DNA from: Nitrosovibrio tenuis
Lineage (GTDB): Bacteria > Pseudomonadota > Gammaproteobacteria > Burkholderiales > Nitrosomonadaceae
Reading direction: 5' to 3'
NCBI RefSeq assembly: GCF_900109785.1
Contig: NZ_FOBH01000010.1
Span: forward strand, 1-64,000
Length of the DNA: 64,000 nucleotides
The notes under the pieces are model-generated. The model saw nothing but the letters and a program-made list of their open reading frames with translations, did not search any database and had not been told where the DNA came from. Positions 7,984 to 18,108 of the stretch are shown piece after piece (the stretch's first letter is position 1; every line of letters starts with the position of its first letter). The position numbers were made by a program, and so were the translations under genes.

Positions 7984-9418
7984 AAAATCGGCTTCTTCCC
8001 CTTCTTCTTCCGTTTCGACGGTCACGCGCTTACGGACCACTCCCAAGCTGTTTGTGCTGGACAGCAACGTATTGATGCATGACCCGACGAGCCTGTTCCG
8101 CTTCCAGGAGCACGATGTTTACATCCCCATGGTCACGCTCGAGGAGCTCGACAATAATAAGAAAGGAATGTCGGAAGTGGCTCGCAACGCGCGCCAGACA
8201 AGCCGGTTTCTGGATGAGATCGTCAGCAGCGCAATAAGCGATATCGACGAGGGAATTTCACTGCAACCGCACGGCAGCAAAAGCGCGACGGGGCGATTGT
8301 TCCTCCAGACACAGGCCATCAGCAGCGTCCTGCCTATGCGACTGGCCAGCGGCAGCGCCGACAATCAGATCATCGGTGTCGTGAAGTTCTTGCACGAAAC
8401 CTACCCGAACCGCACCGTTGCGCTGGTTTCCAAAGACATCAATATGCGTATCAAGGCGCGGGCGCTGGGGCTGGCTGCGGAGGACTACTTCAACGATAAG
8501 GTGCTTGAGGACACCGACCTTCTTTTTTCCGGGTTGCAGGAATTGCCAGCGGATTTCTGGGACCAGCACGGCAAGGAAATGGAGTCATGGCAGCAGTCCG
8601 GATACACCTTTTACCGCGTGCATGGTCCGCTATGCACGAACTTTCTGGTCAATCAGTTCGTTTATCTGGAACATGACAAACCGTTCTATGCCCAGGTCAA
8701 AGAGCACAGCGGCAGAACAGCGGTCCTGCAAACACTCAAGGATTACACTCACCAAAAAAATAACGTTTGGGGTATCACTGCGCGTAACCGTGAGCAGAAC
8801 TTCGCCCTCAATCTGCTGATGAACCCGGAGATCGATTTCGTCACCCTCCTGGGCCAGGCGGGCACAGGGAAGACGCTGCTCACGCTGGCGGCCGGCCTGA
8901 TGCAAACACTCGAACATAAGGTCTATTCGGAAATCATCATGACGCGTGTCACCGTTCCTGTGGGTGAAGACATCGGTTTTTTACCTGGAACTGAAGAAGA
9001 AAAAATGACGCCATGGATGGGCGCGTTGGAAGATAACCTTGATGTTCTCAATAAAACCGATGCTGATGCAGGCGAATGGGGACGCGCCGCGACGCGAGAT
9101 CTGATTCGCTCCCGTATCAGGATAAAGTCACTCAATTTTATGCGCGGGCGCACTTTTATCAACAAATTCCTCGTAATCGACGAAGCGCAAAACCTCACAC
9201 CCAAGCAGATGAAAACCCTTATCACCCGCGCTGGCCCCACTACCAAGGTAGTGTGCCTGGGCAATATCGCGCAAATCGATACGCCGTATTTGTCGGAAGG
9301 AAGCTCGGGATTGACCTACGTGGTGGACCGCTTCAAGGGATGGAATCACAGCGGACATGTGACCTTACAACGTGGCGAGCGGTCCAGATTGGCGGATTAC
9401 GCGGCTGACGTGCTATAG
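7973..9418 (+). CDS. PIN domain-PhoH-like ATPase (PhoH2 family)
   Basis: A 481-residue fusion of an N-terminal PIN nuclease domain (FVLDSNVLMHD from residue 27, with Asp30; a further Asp in VSKDINMRIKA near 155) and a C-terminal PhoH NTPase. Walker A is GQAGTGKT at 294-301 and the Walker B block is FLVIDEAQNLTPKQ. Proteins of this layout are RNA helicase-ribonucleases; mycobacterial PhoH2 is the studied case. It overlaps bcp by 11 bases and converges on dnaB. The Ser-rich first 18 residues may be disordered. Confidence 0.9.
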   Translation: MASRKSASSPSSSVSTVTRLRTTPKLFVLDSNVLMHDPTSLFRFQEHDVYIPMVTLEELDNNKKGMSEVARNARQTSRFLDEIVSSAISDIDEGISLQPHGSKSATGRLFLQTQAISSVLPMRLASGSADNQIIGVVKFLHETYPNRTVALVSKDINMRIKARALGLAAEDYFNDKVLEDTDLLFSGLQELPADFWDQHGKEMESWQQSGYTFYRVHGPLCTNFLVNQFVYLEHDKPFYAQVKEHSGRTAVLQTLKDYTHQKNNVWGITARNREQNFALNLLMNPEIDFVTLLGQAGTGKTLLTLAAGLMQTLEHKVYSEIIMTRVTVPVGEDIGFLPGTEEEKMTPWMGALEDNLDVLNKTDADAGEWGRAATRDLIRSRIRIKSLNFMRGRTFINKFLVIDEAQNLTPKQMKTLITRAGPTTKVVCLGNIAQIDTPYLSEGSSGLTYVVDRFKGWNHSGHVTLQRGERSRLADYAADVL

Positions 9419-9463
9419 GGTTGACCCGGCATCGAGCAGCTCCACGGCTGATTGGCAGAGGTG

Positions 9464-10849
9464 CTAATAGTGTCCCGTTTTGGCGTAGCTCTCAAAGCGG
9501 GTGTATTCACCCAGAAAGGTTAAATCAACCTTACCGATGGGTCCGTTACGCTGCTTGCCTATGATGATCTCCGCAATCCCCTTGTCTTGTGTCTCAGGAT
9601 TGTAGACTTCATCCCGATAGATAAAAAGAATCAGATCCGCATCCTGTTCGATGGCCCCCGACTCACGCAAATCGGACATGACCGGCCGCTTGTTCGGGCG
9701 CTGCTCCAGACTGCGGTTCAATTGGGATAACGCGACTACGGGCACATGCAATTCTTTTGCCAAACTTTTCAGCGAACGTGAAATTTCCGAGATCTCGGTC
9801 GCCCGGTTCTCTCCCTGCCCGGATGCGGACATAAGCTGTAAATAATCCACCACGATCAATCCCAACTCTCCGTGCTGGCGATGAAGCCGTCGTGCCCGCG
9901 CCCGGAGTTCCAGGGCGTTCAATGCCGCGCTTTCGTCTATGAAGAGTGGCGCATCACTGAGTTTGCCGAGCGCATGGGTGAGCTTGGACCAATCCTCATC
10001 CTGCAAACGGCCGGTACGAACTTTATGCTGATCCAGGCGCCCCACCGAGCCCAGCATGCGCATGGCCAATTGCGCGCCACCCATTTCCATGCTGAACACT
10101 GCCACCGGTTTCTGCAATATCAGCGCCACATGTTCAGCTATATTTAGTGAAAATGCGGTTTTGCCCATGGACGGCCTGCCCGCGATAATGACCAGATCCC
10201 CCGGCTGAAAACCGGAAGTTTTCTGGTCGAGATCGGGAAATCCGGTGGCAATTCCTGTTACGTCGCTGGGGTTATCCTGATTGTAGAGTGTTTCGATGCG
10301 CTCGACGACTTGCTTCAGGAGCGGCTGAATATCGACAAAACCCTGCTTTCCGCGCGCCCCTGCCTCGGCAATTTCAAAGACTTTGGCTTCGGCCTCATCC
10401 AGCAGGTCCGCAGCGGAGCGCCCGGTGGGCGCATATGCGGAATCGGAGATCTCCGAACCAACCTGAGCAAGCCTGCGCATGACCGACCGTTCTCGCACAA
10501 TTTCGGCATATCGCCGAATATTGGCCGCGGACGGCGTGTTTTGCGCCATTACTCCAATATAAGCCAGTCCTCCAACATTTTGCAGCTCGGCTGATATTTC
10601 GAGTGATTCGGCAACGGTCACCACGTCCGCTGGCTTGCTATGCTCAACCAGCTTGCAGATGTGGCGATAAATGAGGCGATGGTCCTGCCGGTAAAAATCA
10701 TCCTCGGTGACGATATCAGCCACCTTATCCCACGCCTGATTGTCCAGCATCAATCCGCCCAGCACAGACTGCTCCGCTTCGACGGAATGCGGCGGCATTT
10801 TATAGGATTCAAGCAACGGATCGCTGCTGGTCGTAAGGAATTGAGCCAT
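9464..10849 (-). CDS. dnaB: Replicative DNA helicase
   Basis: Hexameric helicase of the replication fork. The N-terminal domain begins MPPHSVEAEQSVLGGLML. The RecA-like domain has Walker A in IIAGRPSMGKTAF and later blocks VVDYLQLM and LSQLNRSLEQRPNKRPVMSD. An open frame reaches up to 11050, but the extra 67 residues overlap rplI, are not DnaB-like and follow a terminator. The ATG at 10849 gives 461 residues, the normal length. It lies behind the rpsF operon, separated from it by the terminator. Confidence 0.95.
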   Translation of the reverse strand: MAQFLTTSSDPLLESYKMPPHSVEAEQSVLGGLMLDNQAWDKVADIVTEDDFYRQDHRLIYRHICKLVEHSKPADVVTVAESLEISAELQNVGGLAYIGVMAQNTPSAANIRRYAEIVRERSVMRRLAQVGSEISDSAYAPTGRSAADLLDEAEAKVFEIAEAGARGKQGFVDIQPLLKQVVERIETLYNQDNPSDVTGIATGFPDLDQKTSGFQPGDLVIIAGRPSMGKTAFSLNIAEHVALILQKPVAVFSMEMGGAQLAMRMLGSVGRLDQHKVRTGRLQDEDWSKLTHALGKLSDAPLFIDESAALNALELRARARRLHRQHGELGLIVVDYLQLMSASGQGENRATEISEISRSLKSLAKELHVPVVALSQLNRSLEQRPNKRPVMSDLRESGAIEQDADLILFIYRDEVYNPETQDKGIAEIIIGKQRNGPIGKVDLTFLGEYTRFESYAKTGHY

Positions 10850-10905
10850 AGGCTCTATATGACCTTGTAAGAATCGGAGAGATTCTACCATCCCGATGAT
10901 GGCCG

Positions 10906-10940
10906 AAAAAATAAAAAGGGCTGTTAACAGCCAACAGCCC
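10906..10940 (-). terminator. Rho-independent terminator after rplI
   Basis: On the minus strand an 8-bp perfect stem GGGCTGTT/AACAGCCC (10918-10925 with 10933-10940) is followed by a T-rich tail (TTTTTATTTTTT, 10906-10917). It closes the rpsF-priB-rpsR-rplI operon ahead of dnaB. Confidence 0.9.
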
Positions 10941-10967
10941 CCTTGTTTGATTGGATCGGTGAACCGT

Positions 10968-11423
10968 TCAGGAAACGGCTTCCCCCAGAACTGACACCAC
11001 AATATTCGCCAAAACGTCACTGTGCAACGAAACTGTGACAGGGTAGTCACCCACCTGCTTCAAGGACCCCTGCGGCATACGTATCATTGCTCGCTCAACG
11101 TCAAAACCGTGGGCCTTCAGCGCATCCTCAATATCGGCGTTAGTAACCGAACCGAACAGCTTGCCATCCACCCCCGCTTTCTGGGTAATCTGTACCATCA
11201 AACCGTCCAGTTTGGCTGCCTTCGCCTGGGCGGCTGCCAGTACATCCGCCTGAGTTTTTTCCAGCTCCGCGCGCTTCGCCTCGAACTCGGCTATGGCAGC
11301 CTGTGTGGCGCGCTTCGCCTTTCCCTGGGGAATGAGGAAGTTTCGTGCATAGCCATTTTTTACCTTGACCACATCACCCAGTTGGCCGAGATTAACCACT
11401 TTTTCCATTAGTATGATTTGCAT
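10968..11423 (-). CDS. rplI: 50S ribosomal protein L9
   Basis: A 151-residue L9. The N-terminal rRNA-binding domain has [17 protein letters not shown] and [16 protein letters not shown]. It is followed by the long connecting helix (residues about 42-75, rich in Ala, Glu and Lys) and the C-terminal domain. Last gene of the operon, 10 bases behind rpsR. Confidence 0.98.
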   Translation of the reverse strand: MQIILMEKVVNLGQLGDVVKVKNGYARNFLIPQGKAKRATQAAIAEFEAKRAELEKTQADVLAAAQAKAAKLDGLMVQITQKAGVDGKLFGSVTNADIEDALKAHGFDVERAMIRMPQGSLKQVGDYPVTVSLHSDVLANIVVSVLGEAVS

Positions 11424-11433
11424 TTATTGCTCC

Positions 11434-11718
11434 TCAGTGCAGGTCAGTATAGGGAAGCAATGCAAGAAAACGCGCACGCTCAACGGCAATGCCCAGCTGG
11501 CGCTGATAGCGCGATTTTGTGCCGGTAATGCGGGCGGGAATGATTTTGCCATTTTCATTAATGAAGTCCTTCAACAAATCGACATCCTTATAATCCACCG
11601 TCTTGATGCCTTCCGCAGTGAATCGGCAGAATTTTCTGCGTTTGAACAAAGGCCGGCCGAGCTTCTTGTCCTTATCTTTGTCCTTGACATCTTTCCGTTT
11701 TGAAATAAAACGAGCCAT
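11434..11718 (-). CDS. rpsR: 30S ribosomal protein S18
   Basis: A 94-residue S18 with the conserved core [20 protein letters not shown] and [10 protein letters not shown]. Ahead of the core sits a repetitive, charged [11 protein letters not shown] stretch, somewhat longer than in E. coli. S18 pairs with S6 on the platform of the small subunit, and the S6:S18 pair probably binds the leader of this operon. Confidence 0.97.
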   Translation of the reverse strand: MARFISKRKDVKDKDKDKKLGRPLFKRRKFCRFTAEGIKTVDYKDVDLLKDFINENGKIIPARITGTKSRYQRQLGIAVERARFLALLPYTDLH

Positions 11719-11746
11719 AACCTTTTACCTTTTTAATATGAATATG

Positions 11747-12043
11747 TTAAACGGGATCGATATTGTTCACGTGCAATACCAATTGCAAACTCATGCGGCT
11801 TTTTTTTGCCAGAAAACCGACCAGCTTCACCGCGGTCCCTGCCGTTACCCTAGAAATGATTTCAGCCATTTGTCCCAACGCCACTGCGGAAACTTCACAC
11901 TCGACCTGACGTGATCTGCCCGCCTCGATCTGCCTCGATACATGGCTGATTTTGAATTCCGTCACCGCAACGCCCGCCGGGGTGTAACGCAGGCTAGCAA
12001 TTTCGACAATTTTGCCGCAAATTGCAGTCTGGTTGCAGTTCAA
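11747..12043 (-). CDS. priB: Primosomal replication protein N
   Basis: A 98-residue OB-fold single-strand DNA-binding protein that helps PriA restart stalled forks. The LRYTPAGVAVTEFKISH block and its place between rpsF and rpsR identify it. The frame opens at a TTG immediately after the rpsF stop codon (TAA TTG), so translation very likely depends on coupling to rpsF. Confidence 0.92.
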   Translation of the reverse strand: MNCNQTAICGKIVEIASLRYTPAGVAVTEFKISHVSRQIEAGRSRQVECEVSAVALGQMAEIISRVTAGTAVKLVGFLAKKSRMSLQLVLHVNNIDPV

Positions 12044-12433
12044 TTACTTTGTCTGGCCGATGGCAAGCGTTGTTTCCCTCAGGTCCTCTGATGGCGGACC
12101 AGCTGGTTTGGTCTTTTCGTCGCGCATCATTGGTGAAGGCGTGGTCACCGGCCCGTCCATCTTGATGGTGAGATGACGCAATATCGCGTCATTGAACTTG
12201 AAGGCATGATCCAGTTCATCCAATGTTTCCTGATCGCACTCGATGTTCATCAGTACGTAATGGGCTTTATGAACCTTCTGAATCAGATAAGTTAGCTGGC
12301 GGCGTCCCCAGTCTTCAAAACGATGAACCCGGCCATTCCTTGCGGTTACAATGCCCCGGTATCGTTCTACCATGGCGGGAACCTGCTCGCTCTGGTCGGG
12401 GTGAACAATGAAAACGATTTCGTAATGTCGCAT
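12044..12433 (-). CDS. rpsF: 30S ribosomal protein S6
   Basis: First gene of the operon. [21 protein letters not shown] and [17 protein letters not shown] are typical S6. The C-terminal tail after residue 100 ([20 protein letters not shown] and on) is extended and low in structure, as is common in S6. It has a clear promoter and a structured leader upstream. Confidence 0.97.
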   Translation of the reverse strand: MRHYEIVFIVHPDQSEQVPAMVERYRGIVTARNGRVHRFEDWGRRQLTYLIQKVHKAHYVLMNIECDQETLDELDHAFKFNDAILRHLTIKMDGPVTTPSPMMRDEKTKPAGPPSEDLRETTLAIGQTK

Positions 12434-12490
12434 GCAATTTCCTTATGGGTAAAGCCTCCCGCGATGCGGACGTGGTGAGGCAAGGGTTTG

Positions 12491-12533
12491 AACCTGAATT
12501 CGGCAGTAGATCACCACACACCGGCTTCAGGTT
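12491..12533 (-). promoter_or_regulatory. S6:S18-type ribosomal protein leader in the rpsF 5' UTR
   Basis: The roughly 106-base leader holds a perfect 8-bp stem AACCTGAA/TTCAGGTT (12526-12533 with 12491-12498). It encloses a loop with GCCGG near one side and CTGCCG near the other. A long hairpin with a bulged CCG is the known binding site of the S6:S18 complex, which represses its own operon. Position and form fit; the fine structure was not computed. Confidence 0.6.
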
Positions 12534-12545
12534 GAAAAGCTCGGT

Positions 12546-12574
12546 ACTATACTGAACCAGGATGGAAATATCAA
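12546..12574 (-). promoter_or_regulatory. sigma70-type promoter of the rpsF operon
   Basis: TTGATA (12569-12574) and TATAGT (12546-12551) on the minus strand lie exactly 17 bases apart. Predicted start is about 12539. Confidence 0.75.
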
Positions 12575-12865
12575 TCGGCCGCGATGTATAGGAATTTTCG
12601 TTTCTTGAGGGAACTCTATAAGCCGGTGCGGACAAGCCCCATACGGGCGCGGCGGCGTTGCGGGCTGGGATGCGTGAAAGGCGGGGACGTGAATGGCCTA
12701 TCTCCCTTCGCTACGAGCCTGGGAAGGTAAACCACCCGCAAAGCAGGCGGCGCTTCGCACCACCTATTGCGTTCCCTGGCAGCGTTGACTTGGCTAAGAC
12801 CTGCGTCGTGCGCCCGTTGCGCACCTTCTGATTACTCCCAATTTTTTACCAGGCGCTCCGCGAAA
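12575..12865. other. Non-coding stretch between the rpsF promoter and rlmB
   Basis: About 290 GC-rich bases with no supported gene, tRNA or clear terminator. rlmB is transcribed toward this stretch on the same strand as rpsF. Confidence 0.4.
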
Positions 12866-13630
12866 CTATTCAGAGGGTCCCTGAGGCTTGCCGACCACCG
12901 AGCGCTGTCGGCGTGTTTCAAACAGGCATATACCGGCGCTGACCGAAACGTTGAGGCTCTCCACACTGCCCAGCATGGGAATGGCTACAAGGTGGTCGCA
13001 TGTTTCCCGCGTCAGCCGCCGCATGCCTTTTTCTTCCCCACCGAGCACCCATGCGATAGAGCCGCCGAGTTTGGCGGAATGAAGGTCGCTGTCGGCATCA
13101 GCCGTCGTCCCAATTACCGAAATGCCGCGCAGTTTCAATTCCCGCAAGGTGCGAGCGAGATTGGTGACGGAAATATACGGTACGGCATCGGCAGCCCCAC
13201 TCGCGACTTTGTGCACAGTGGCGGTAAGCCCAACGGCGCGGTCTTTCGGCGCGATCACAGCGTGCACGCCAAAAGCATCCGCAACCCGCAGGCATGCGCC
13301 CAGATTATGCGGGTCGTGTATGCCGTCCAGTACCAAAAGCAGCGCAGGCTCAGTAAGCGTATCGAGTACATCCTCAATATCGATATGACTGCGGGATGGA
13401 TCGATGTTTGCCGCCACACCTTGATGGCGGGCTTCGCCAGCCATGCCCGCAAGCCTCGCGCTATCGCAGGGGATCAACCGCACGCCCTGTGCTTGGGCGA
13501 GTTTGGATAAATCGCGGGCACGCTGGTCATGACGGGCAGCATCGAGGAATATCTCCTTGATGCTTGCCGGATTCTGCCGCAAGCGGCTCACAACAGCGTG
13601 GAATCCAAATATAAGGCGGCTGCTGGACAT
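12866..13630 (-). CDS. rlmB: 23S rRNA (guanosine-2'-O-)-methyltransferase, SPOUT family
   Basis: Methylates the ribose of G2251 in 23S rRNA. The substrate-binding domain occupies residues 1-75, followed by the knotted SPOUT domain. Its three motifs are visible: [32 protein letters not shown] and [18 protein letters not shown]. The length of 254 residues is normal. It starts 8 bases behind rnr, the usual pairing in many proteobacteria, so the two form an operon. Confidence 0.94.
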   Translation of the reverse strand: MSSSRLIFGFHAVVSRLRQNPASIKEIFLDAARHDQRARDLSKLAQAQGVRLIPCDSARLAGMAGEARHQGVAANIDPSRSHIDIEDVLDTLTEPALLLVLDGIHDPHNLGACLRVADAFGVHAVIAPKDRAVGLTATVHKVASGAADAVPYISVTNLARTLRELKLRGISVIGTTADADSDLHSAKLGGSIAWVLGGEEKGMRRLTRETCDHLVAIPMLGSVESLNVSVSAGICLFETRRQRSVVGKPQGPSE

Positions 13631-13638
13631 CCTCAGCG

Positions 13639-15816
13639 TTATCTGTGGTTATCTGCGGCCAGGACGAAATCAATCTTGCTGGCTTCCAGATCGACGCGAA
13701 CCAGTTTGACCCTGATTCGGTCTCCAAGACGGTAGCGCCTGCCGCTGCGCTCACCCAGCAGCATGTGCTTTGCAGCATCGAAATGGAAATAATCGCTGGG
13801 CAACTCCGAAATATGGACCAGCCCTTCCACATAAATCCCGTCCAGTGCCACAAAAAGCCCGAAACCGGTCACACCGCTAATAACACCATCGAAATCTTCA
13901 CCGATTCTGTCCTGCATGTAATAGCATTTGAGCCAGGACTCTACGTCCCGGCTGGCATCATCCGCACGGCGCTCTGTTTGTGAGCAGTGTTCGCCCAGCT
14001 CATGCCAGTCGCCGGGAGAATATACTGAACTGTTCAGTACCGCTTTGATCGCGCGGTGGACAAGCAGATCAGGGTAACGTCTGATAGGTGAAGTAAAATG
14101 CGTGTAAGACTCGTATGCAAGACCAAAGTGACCAATATTGTCGGGGCTATAAACCGCCTGGCTCAAGGATCGCAACATCACTGTTTGCAACAGTTGCGCA
14201 TCGGGCCTATCCTTGATTTTAGCCAGCGTTCTCGCGTAATCCTTGGCGGTGGGCTGATTCCCTCCGCCTAGCTGCACACCGAATTCCTTGAGAAAATCGC
14301 GCAAGGCAACCAGCTTTTCCGGTGTAGGTCCTTCATGGATGCGATAGAGGGTTGGTTGCTTGTGCTTCTGCAGGAAATCCGATGCGCATACGTTCGCCGC
14401 AAGCATGCATTCTTCGATCAAACGGTGGGCATCGTTGCGCTTTACCGGAAGAATACGCTCGATTTTCCCCTGATCGTTGAAAATCATCTGGGTTTCAATG
14501 GTCTCGAAATCGATCGCTCCTCGCTTCTTTCTGGCTTTCAGCAACACCTTGAATAATTTGTAAAGGAGCTGGATACCAGGAAGAAGGCTTTCGTAATGCC
14601 TGGCCTCCTCACCCTTCGGATCCTCCAGCATCGCGGCCACCTTGGTATAAGTAAGCCGGGCATGGGAATGCATTACCGCTTGAAAAAAACGGTACTCGCG
14701 GAAATTGCCGGCATCATCCAGGCTCATCTCGCAAACCATGCATAAACGATCCACCTGCGGATTAAGCGAACACAGCCCATTGGAAAGCACTTCCGGCAGC
14801 ATCGGAATGACGCGCCGCGGAAAGTAAACCGAGTTACCCCGGTTGAACGCCTCCCGATCGAGCACATCAAGAGGGCGTACATAATGACTGACGTCAGCGA
14901 TTGCAACATATAATTTGTATCCCTTTCCGTCGCGCTCGCAATACACTGCATCATCAAAGTCTCGTGCCGTCTCACCATCTATAGTGACGAGCGGCAAATG
15001 CCGAAGATCCTCCCTGTTCGTTAGCTCTCTCTTTTGCACAGCGCCGGGGAATTTGGCGGATAGTTTTTCGATCTCCGGAGAAAACTGGTGCGGCAGATCG
15101 TGCTTGCGCAGCGCAATTTCAATCTCCATGCCTGGTGCGGTGTAATTCCCGACCACCTCGATGATGCGGCCGATAGGTTGCGCATGCTTGCTCGGCTGTT
15201 GAATGATCTCTACCATCACTATCTGGCCCGCATTGGCGCCCATGGATTCTTCCCGGGGTATCAGGATATCCTGGCTGATGCGCTTGTTTTCCGCCTCCAC
15301 ATAAAGAACACCGTGGTCGGCATGAAGCCTTCCGACCAACTGTGTCACACCCCGTTCAAGCACTTCGACAATAGTGCCTTCCCTGCGGCCGCGGCGATCC
15401 ACGCCTGTTTCGCGCACCATGACATGGTCACCGTGCAATACTTTATGCATTTCCTTGGCGCTCAGAAACAGATCCGGGCTGCCATCATCAGGTATCAGAA
15501 AGCCGAAGCCGTCCGCATGCCCCTGAACCCTGCCTTTGATAAGATCGAGCTTTTCGACCACGCAGATATCGCCCTTGCGGTTACGCATGATCTGTCCTTC
15601 GCGTAACATTGCAGAAAGGCGGCGGTCGAAAATTTCGTTTTCTTCTTCGGAGATCTGAAGCAGATCATGCAGCGCTTTCTCATTGACGGGAATTCCCTGC
15701 TCTTTCAGAATTTGCAGTATGAATTCCCGGCTCGGCAGCGCGTGTGTGTAACGCTCTTTCTCGCGCTGAAGATAAGGATCAAGGTCGCGGAGTTTGTGTT
15801 TCTTCTTAATTGACAA
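13639..15816 (-). CDS. rnr: Ribonuclease R
   Basis: 3'-5' exoribonuclease that digests structured RNA. Order of domains: N-terminal winged helix, cold-shock OB domains ([18 protein letters not shown] near residue 90), the RNB catalytic domain with [12 protein letters not shown] carrying the metal-binding aspartates, and a C-terminal S1 domain (about 645-720, [17 protein letters not shown]). At 725 residues it is shorter than E. coli RNase R, lacking most of the basic C-terminal tail. Its promoter must lie in the short gap shared with the divergent tRNA-Leu. Confidence 0.95.
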   Translation of the reverse strand: MSIKKKHKLRDLDPYLQREKERYTHALPSREFILQILKEQGIPVNEKALHDLLQISEEENEIFDRRLSAMLREGQIMRNRKGDICVVEKLDLIKGRVQGHADGFGFLIPDDGSPDLFLSAKEMHKVLHGDHVMVRETGVDRRGRREGTIVEVLERGVTQLVGRLHADHGVLYVEAENKRISQDILIPREESMGANAGQIVMVEIIQQPSKHAQPIGRIIEVVGNYTAPGMEIEIALRKHDLPHQFSPEIEKLSAKFPGAVQKRELTNREDLRHLPLVTIDGETARDFDDAVYCERDGKGYKLYVAIADVSHYVRPLDVLDREAFNRGNSVYFPRRVIPMLPEVLSNGLCSLNPQVDRLCMVCEMSLDDAGNFREYRFFQAVMHSHARLTYTKVAAMLEDPKGEEARHYESLLPGIQLLYKLFKVLLKARKKRGAIDFETIETQMIFNDQGKIERILPVKRNDAHRLIEECMLAANVCASDFLQKHKQPTLYRIHEGPTPEKLVALRDFLKEFGVQLGGGNQPTAKDYARTLAKIKDRPDAQLLQTVMLRSLSQAVYSPDNIGHFGLAYESYTHFTSPIRRYPDLLVHRAIKAVLNSSVYSPGDWHELGEHCSQTERRADDASRDVESWLKCYYMQDRIGEDFDGVISGVTGFGLFVALDGIYVEGLVHISELPSDYFHFDAAKHMLLGERSGRRYRLGDRIRVKLVRVDLEASKIDFVLAADNHR

Positions 15817-15875
15817 AGCGACGGTTTCCTATAAAATTGCGCCTCTGTCCCCAACCCGGGACCACTCTCTCCATT

Positions 15876-15962
15876 GCCCAGATGGCGGAATTGGTAGACG
15901 CACTAGGTTCAGGTCCTAGCGGTGGCAACACTGTGGAGGTTCGAGTCCTCTTCTGGGCACCA
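15876..15962 (+). tRNA. tRNA-Leu (anticodon CAG)
   Basis: An 87-nt class II tRNA with encoded CCA. Acceptor arms GCCCAGA/TCTGGGC pair fully. The anticodon stem CTAGG/CCTAG holds loop TTCAGGT. The T arm has GGTTCGAGTCC. Confidence 0.97.
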
Positions 15963-16737
15963 TACTTAAACACGTCCGCATTTTTCCCGTAAAGACGCAG
16001 CGCTCCAGCTTCTGGAGCCGGGGATTTCTGAAATTCAGCGCCGCAAAGACCCCAACTCGTCCAATTATAGCAGTCAAGTAATGGAACTTCTGATAAATCC
16101 CTTGCGCCATGGGCGAAAACAGATCAGTCTGAAAATGTTGTTTGCGTAAATACACTATCGAAAACGTCATCTTGATTTCTTTGACACCAGCCACAGCTAT
16201 TGGTCGGCGACGGTTCCGATAATTCCTAGCTGTAAAATCTTACAGCTACTCATGAATCTCAATCCGTGGTCATATAGCGGTGTCCATTGGCTCGGGTCAG
16301 CAGAGAATCGCTGAGTATTCCTCAGACCATTGCCATAAAACCTACCGGCCAGAAACGGAAAACAAAAAGATGAATCCGTATAATGCGTGCCGCAATAAAG
16401 TGAAGCAGATTCTCGCCGTTAATATCCAGTCTTCCATCCGATTTCTACCGCCACATACGGAAAATCAATTTTTCCAAAATTCTCTCATAAGTGCAGCAGT
16501 GCGCGCGTTAGACCCTATTTCCCCAAACGCATGGATAATTGCCCTTTATTCCCGCAATGGAGAGTTTATGCATCAGTTATCCTGTGAGCCGTCGTTGGAA
16601 ACCTCTGCCAGAAGCTCCTCCATACCCGTTGCAGTGGGAGCGGAATAAATGTGCTCAAACGCAGGCTGCATCCAACTGATGGTGATTACACACGGTAGTA
16701 AATTCGCATTTTAACTAAAGTGACTTGAGTCCTATTA
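15963..16737. other. 775-base stretch with no convincing gene
   Basis: A perfect 7-bp hairpin GCTCCAG-CTT-CTGGAGC lies at 16002-16018, without a T-run. An open frame of 122 codons at 16280-16648 has no ribosome site and no recognisable domain, so I do not call it. The last part presumably carries the promoter of the acyltransferase gene. Confidence 0.4.
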
Positions 16738-17532
16738 ATGAACGACGTGGTTGCCGCCTTTAACGAATACTTTGAAATTATCGATGCCAATTCCCCGGAA
16801 TTGTTATGTAAGGTTTTTCAACTGCGCTATCAGGTTCTTTGTATCGAGCAACGGGCCCCCGGTTTTGAGGCCGCAAGCTATCCCGAGAACATGGAAAGCG
16901 ACGACTATGACCGCCATTCATCGCACATTTTACTGCGGCATCGCCCATCCGGTGAATTTGTTGGAACTGCGCGGTTGATACAATCGGATCCTCTTGATTC
17001 AAATAAATTGTTTCCTACGGAACTGCATACCCGATTTGATCCCGCGCTGATGGATACCAGCAAATTGCCGCGGCAAAACACTGGAGAGATATCGCGTTTG
17101 GTCGTTGTACGCCGGTTCAGCCGGCGAAGAGATGAACTACTCCACGCTTTGGAGAATGGAACGCGCGTCGAAAAATGGTCCCCCACGGTTCAACGTCGCT
17201 TCCCCCACCCCATGTTGGCGCTTGCCGTCGGCATTATCCGCATGTCGGTCGAACACAATATCAACCACTGGTTGTCGGTTATGGAACCTGCCTTGAATAG
17301 ATTACTGGGACTTTATGGGTTACAGCTCGACCCTGTTGGACCGATAATCGATCACCATGGCTTTCGCCGTCCCTATTACACCGATTTAGCCCAAATGTTG
17401 GAAAGGATGTATACAAACCACTACCAGTTTTGGCAGTTGGTTACCGATTACGGCAGAGTACGGCCGGCGTCTGCGAAGCGGTCGCGAGAAGCTTCATCGG
17501 TACAATATACAAAAACCCAAACCCTGGAATAG
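16738..17532 (+). CDS. PEP-CTERM/exosortase system-associated acyltransferase
   Basis: A 264-residue protein of the GNAT-like N-acyl amino acid synthase type that accompanies exosortase systems. Recognised blocks are VFQLRYQVLCIEQR near residue 25, DDYDRHSSHILLRHRPSGE, VGTARLI near 76, and GEISRLVVVRRFSRRR near 117. The likely substrate is an acyl-ACP or acyl-CoA plus an amino group, but the product is not known. It stands apart from any exosortase in this window; a PEP-CTERM substrate is encoded at 42988-43788. Confidence 0.85.
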   Translation: MNDVVAAFNEYFEIIDANSPELLCKVFQLRYQVLCIEQRAPGFEAASYPENMESDDYDRHSSHILLRHRPSGEFVGTARLIQSDPLDSNKLFPTELHTRFDPALMDTSKLPRQNTGEISRLVVVRRFSRRRDELLHALENGTRVEKWSPTVQRRFPHPMLALAVGIIRMSVEHNINHWLSVMEPALNRLLGLYGLQLDPVGPIIDHHGFRRPYYTDLAQMLERMYTNHYQFWQLVTDYGRVRPASAKRSREASSVQYTKTQTLE

Positions 17533-17661
17533 AACACCTCAGGGGCAAGCTCCACCTATCCGTGCATTTCAAGATTGGCAGTCCAATTCATTTTCTACCG
17601 GGCAGCCCGCGCTCAGCCGATTTCAATGTATCAAAAGAATGCCAGATAAATAATACCAATT

Positions 17662-18108
17662 GTGACAATTAACAGAAATTCTGGCCGTTATCTCTTCCTG
17701 GTATGCCTGTTGCTCAGCATATTTGCTCCACGCATTGCGTCGGCAACTGAGCCCTACGAGGTCATAGCCAACCCCAGCGTTGCCGAGAAAACGCTTTCCA
17801 AGACTTCCTTGCGTGCCATCTTCGGCATGCGCCTTCACACCTGGTCGGACGGCACGGCCATCAGGGTGTTTGTGATGGCCGATGATGCCCCTTTGCATGC
17901 TGCTTTTTCCAAGGAAAAGCTCAACGTTTTTCCATACCAACTGCGTTCGGCCTGGGATCGGCTGGTATTTTCAGGTACAGGCCAGGCGCCCGATACTGTA
18001 GCTTCCCCCGAAGAAATGCTCGCACGGGTTGCCGGTACGCCCGGGGCAATCGGTTATTTAACCAAATCCAAAACAGATGGCCGAGTCAATGTACTCCAGA
18101 TCAAATAG
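17662..18108 (+). CDS. Small periplasmic phosphate-binding-like protein
   Basis: A 148-residue protein with a signal peptide (RYLFLVCLLLSIFAPRIASA, cleavage near residue 28) and a short PstS-like half-domain: the IFGMRLHTWSDGTAIRVFV block and the C-terminal GTPGAIGYLTKS. Only one lobe is present, as in the short PBP-like proteins found next to porins and signalling genes. The porin gene starts within its 3' end (32-base overlap). An environmental sensor or scaffold role is more likely than high-affinity transport. Confidence 0.75.
   Translation: MTINRNSGRYLFLVCLLLSIFAPRIASATEPYEVIANPSVAEKTLSKTSLRAIFGMRLHTWSDGTAIRVFVMADDAPLHAAFSKEKLNVFPYQLRSAWDRLVFSGTGQAPDTVASPEEMLARVAGTPGAIGYLTKSKTDGRVNVLQIK

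Noticed and set aside
10850..11050. N-terminal extension of DnaB by 67 residues
   Set aside because: It overlaps rplI, crosses its terminator and has no DnaB character; the ATG at 10849 gives the normal length.
16280..16648. Open frame of 122 codons before the acyltransferase gene
   Set aside because: No ribosome site, no recognisable domain and odd composition; left as non-coding.
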